A stretch of DNA of 64,000 nt from VRUE01 sp963819755. Its GTDB lineage: Bacteria; Actinomycetota; Thermoleophilia; Solirubrobacterales; 70-9. Where the stretch lies: NCBI GenBank assembly GCA_963819755.1, contig CAWFXB010000002.1, positions 868,001-932,000 of the forward strand. Reading direction: 5' to 3'. Positions 63,757 to 64,000 of this stretch are shown here, piece by piece. The translations under genes were made by a program, and so were the position numbers. The notes beneath the pieces are model-generated. The model was given only the letters and a program-made list of their open reading frames with translations, was not told the origin of the DNA and made no database searches. Every line of letters starts with the position of its first letter. Position 1 is the stretch's first letter.

Positions 63757-64000
63757 AGCTGGGTGGCGATGAGGCCGATCAGGGCAGCCAGCATCAGCCC
63801 ACAGAACCCAAACATCATCCGGTATGTCTCGAGCAAGCGCTGGTCCATGCTCTGGAAGCGCTTCTCGAGCTTGTCGAACCCTGCTCTCATCTCGCCGCGG
63901 ACTGCTTGGAATTCTTCTTTCATCTCAGTCCGAACCGCGCCGAATTCCTCTTTCATCTCGCCGCGGACCGCGCCGAATTCCTCTTTCATCTCAGTCCGAA
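63753..64000 (-). CDS. Coiled-coil repeat protein with C-terminal membrane anchor, 3' part
   Basis: Only the C-terminal 80 or so residues are in the window; the frame is open at 64000. They consist of 11-residue repeats (MKEEFGAVRGE, MKEEFGAVRTE, MKEEFQAVRGE), then a helix and one membrane segment (MFGFCGLMLAALIGLIATQL). The 11-residue (33-bp) period is typical of amphipathic apolipoprotein-like coiled coils. The number of repeats probably varies between strains. Confidence 0.75.
   Translation of the reverse strand, partial: RTEMKEEFGAVRGEMKEEFGAVRTEMKEEFQAVRGEMRAGFDKLEKRFQSMDQRLLETYRMMFGFCGLMLAALIGLIATQL

Overview
The window is a GC-rich bacterial chromosome segment, most likely from an actinobacterium of the Thermoleophilia/Solirubrobacterales type. 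That placement is an inference from base composition, the ccm-hem gene order, the trehalose enzymes, an MptB-like GT-C glycosyltransferase and several very large secreted proteins of a kind common in that group. No 16S rRNA gene is present to confirm it.

Layout. 1-3676 is the 5' part of a LamG-LamG-Rhs surface protein with a perfectly duplicated LamG module. 3965-12419 holds housekeeping and metabolic genes (ychF, PAP2 phosphatase, a BtrH-like protein, a large secreted protein, a methyltransferase, methylmalonyl-CoA epimerase, DUF1385, GST-like). 12641-22265 has rarA, an aldehyde dehydrogenase, the cytochrome c maturation genes ccmABCD and the tetrapyrrole genes hemA, hemC and a cobA-hemD fusion. 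22333-29862 has birA, a large SF2 helicase, a TlpA-like lipoprotein, NfeD with a slipin, a GalT-like enzyme and yceH. 29883-32471 and 37568-44508 encode secreted beta-propeller, fibronectin-like, repeat and collagen-like proteins. 44767-55188 has pyrE, an L,D-transpeptidase, a CPBP protease, a small MscS channel, PBP1, the GT-C enzyme, a flippase-like protein, thiL and a two-component system. An IS110 element follows. 56681-64000 has an HtrA-like protease, two trehalose synthesis genes, the rpsF-ssb-rpsR-rplI cluster and two membrane or coiled-coil proteins.

The most notable region is a 4.6-kb island at 32819-37509, inserted at a tRNA-Arg(CCT) gene and bounded by a perfect 46-bp direct repeat of the tRNA 3' end. 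It carries two back-to-back modules and no integrase. One is a minus-strand ubiquitin-like set: a Ubl, a ThiF/E1-like enzyme with an N-terminal DUF6791-like region, and a Cys/His-rich DUF6527-like protein. The other is a plus-strand RloA-like AAA ATPase with an RloB-like protein. The layout strongly suggests a mobile anti-phage defence cassette that combines protein conjugation with an ATPase-effector pair.

Two further unusual signals stand out. One is a class II tRNA-like gene at 46448-46540 with tRNA-Sec-like geometry and an apparent GAC anticodon. It is followed by a 17-nt perfect complement of its own anticodon arm and then a terminator like the one used by the tRNA-Arg unit. The other is a set of palindromic mini-elements, at least two families with two copies each plus several singletons. 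Some lie in frame inside conserved genes (rarA, cobA-hemD, the GT-C gene, thiL), as palindromic coding elements do in other bacteria.
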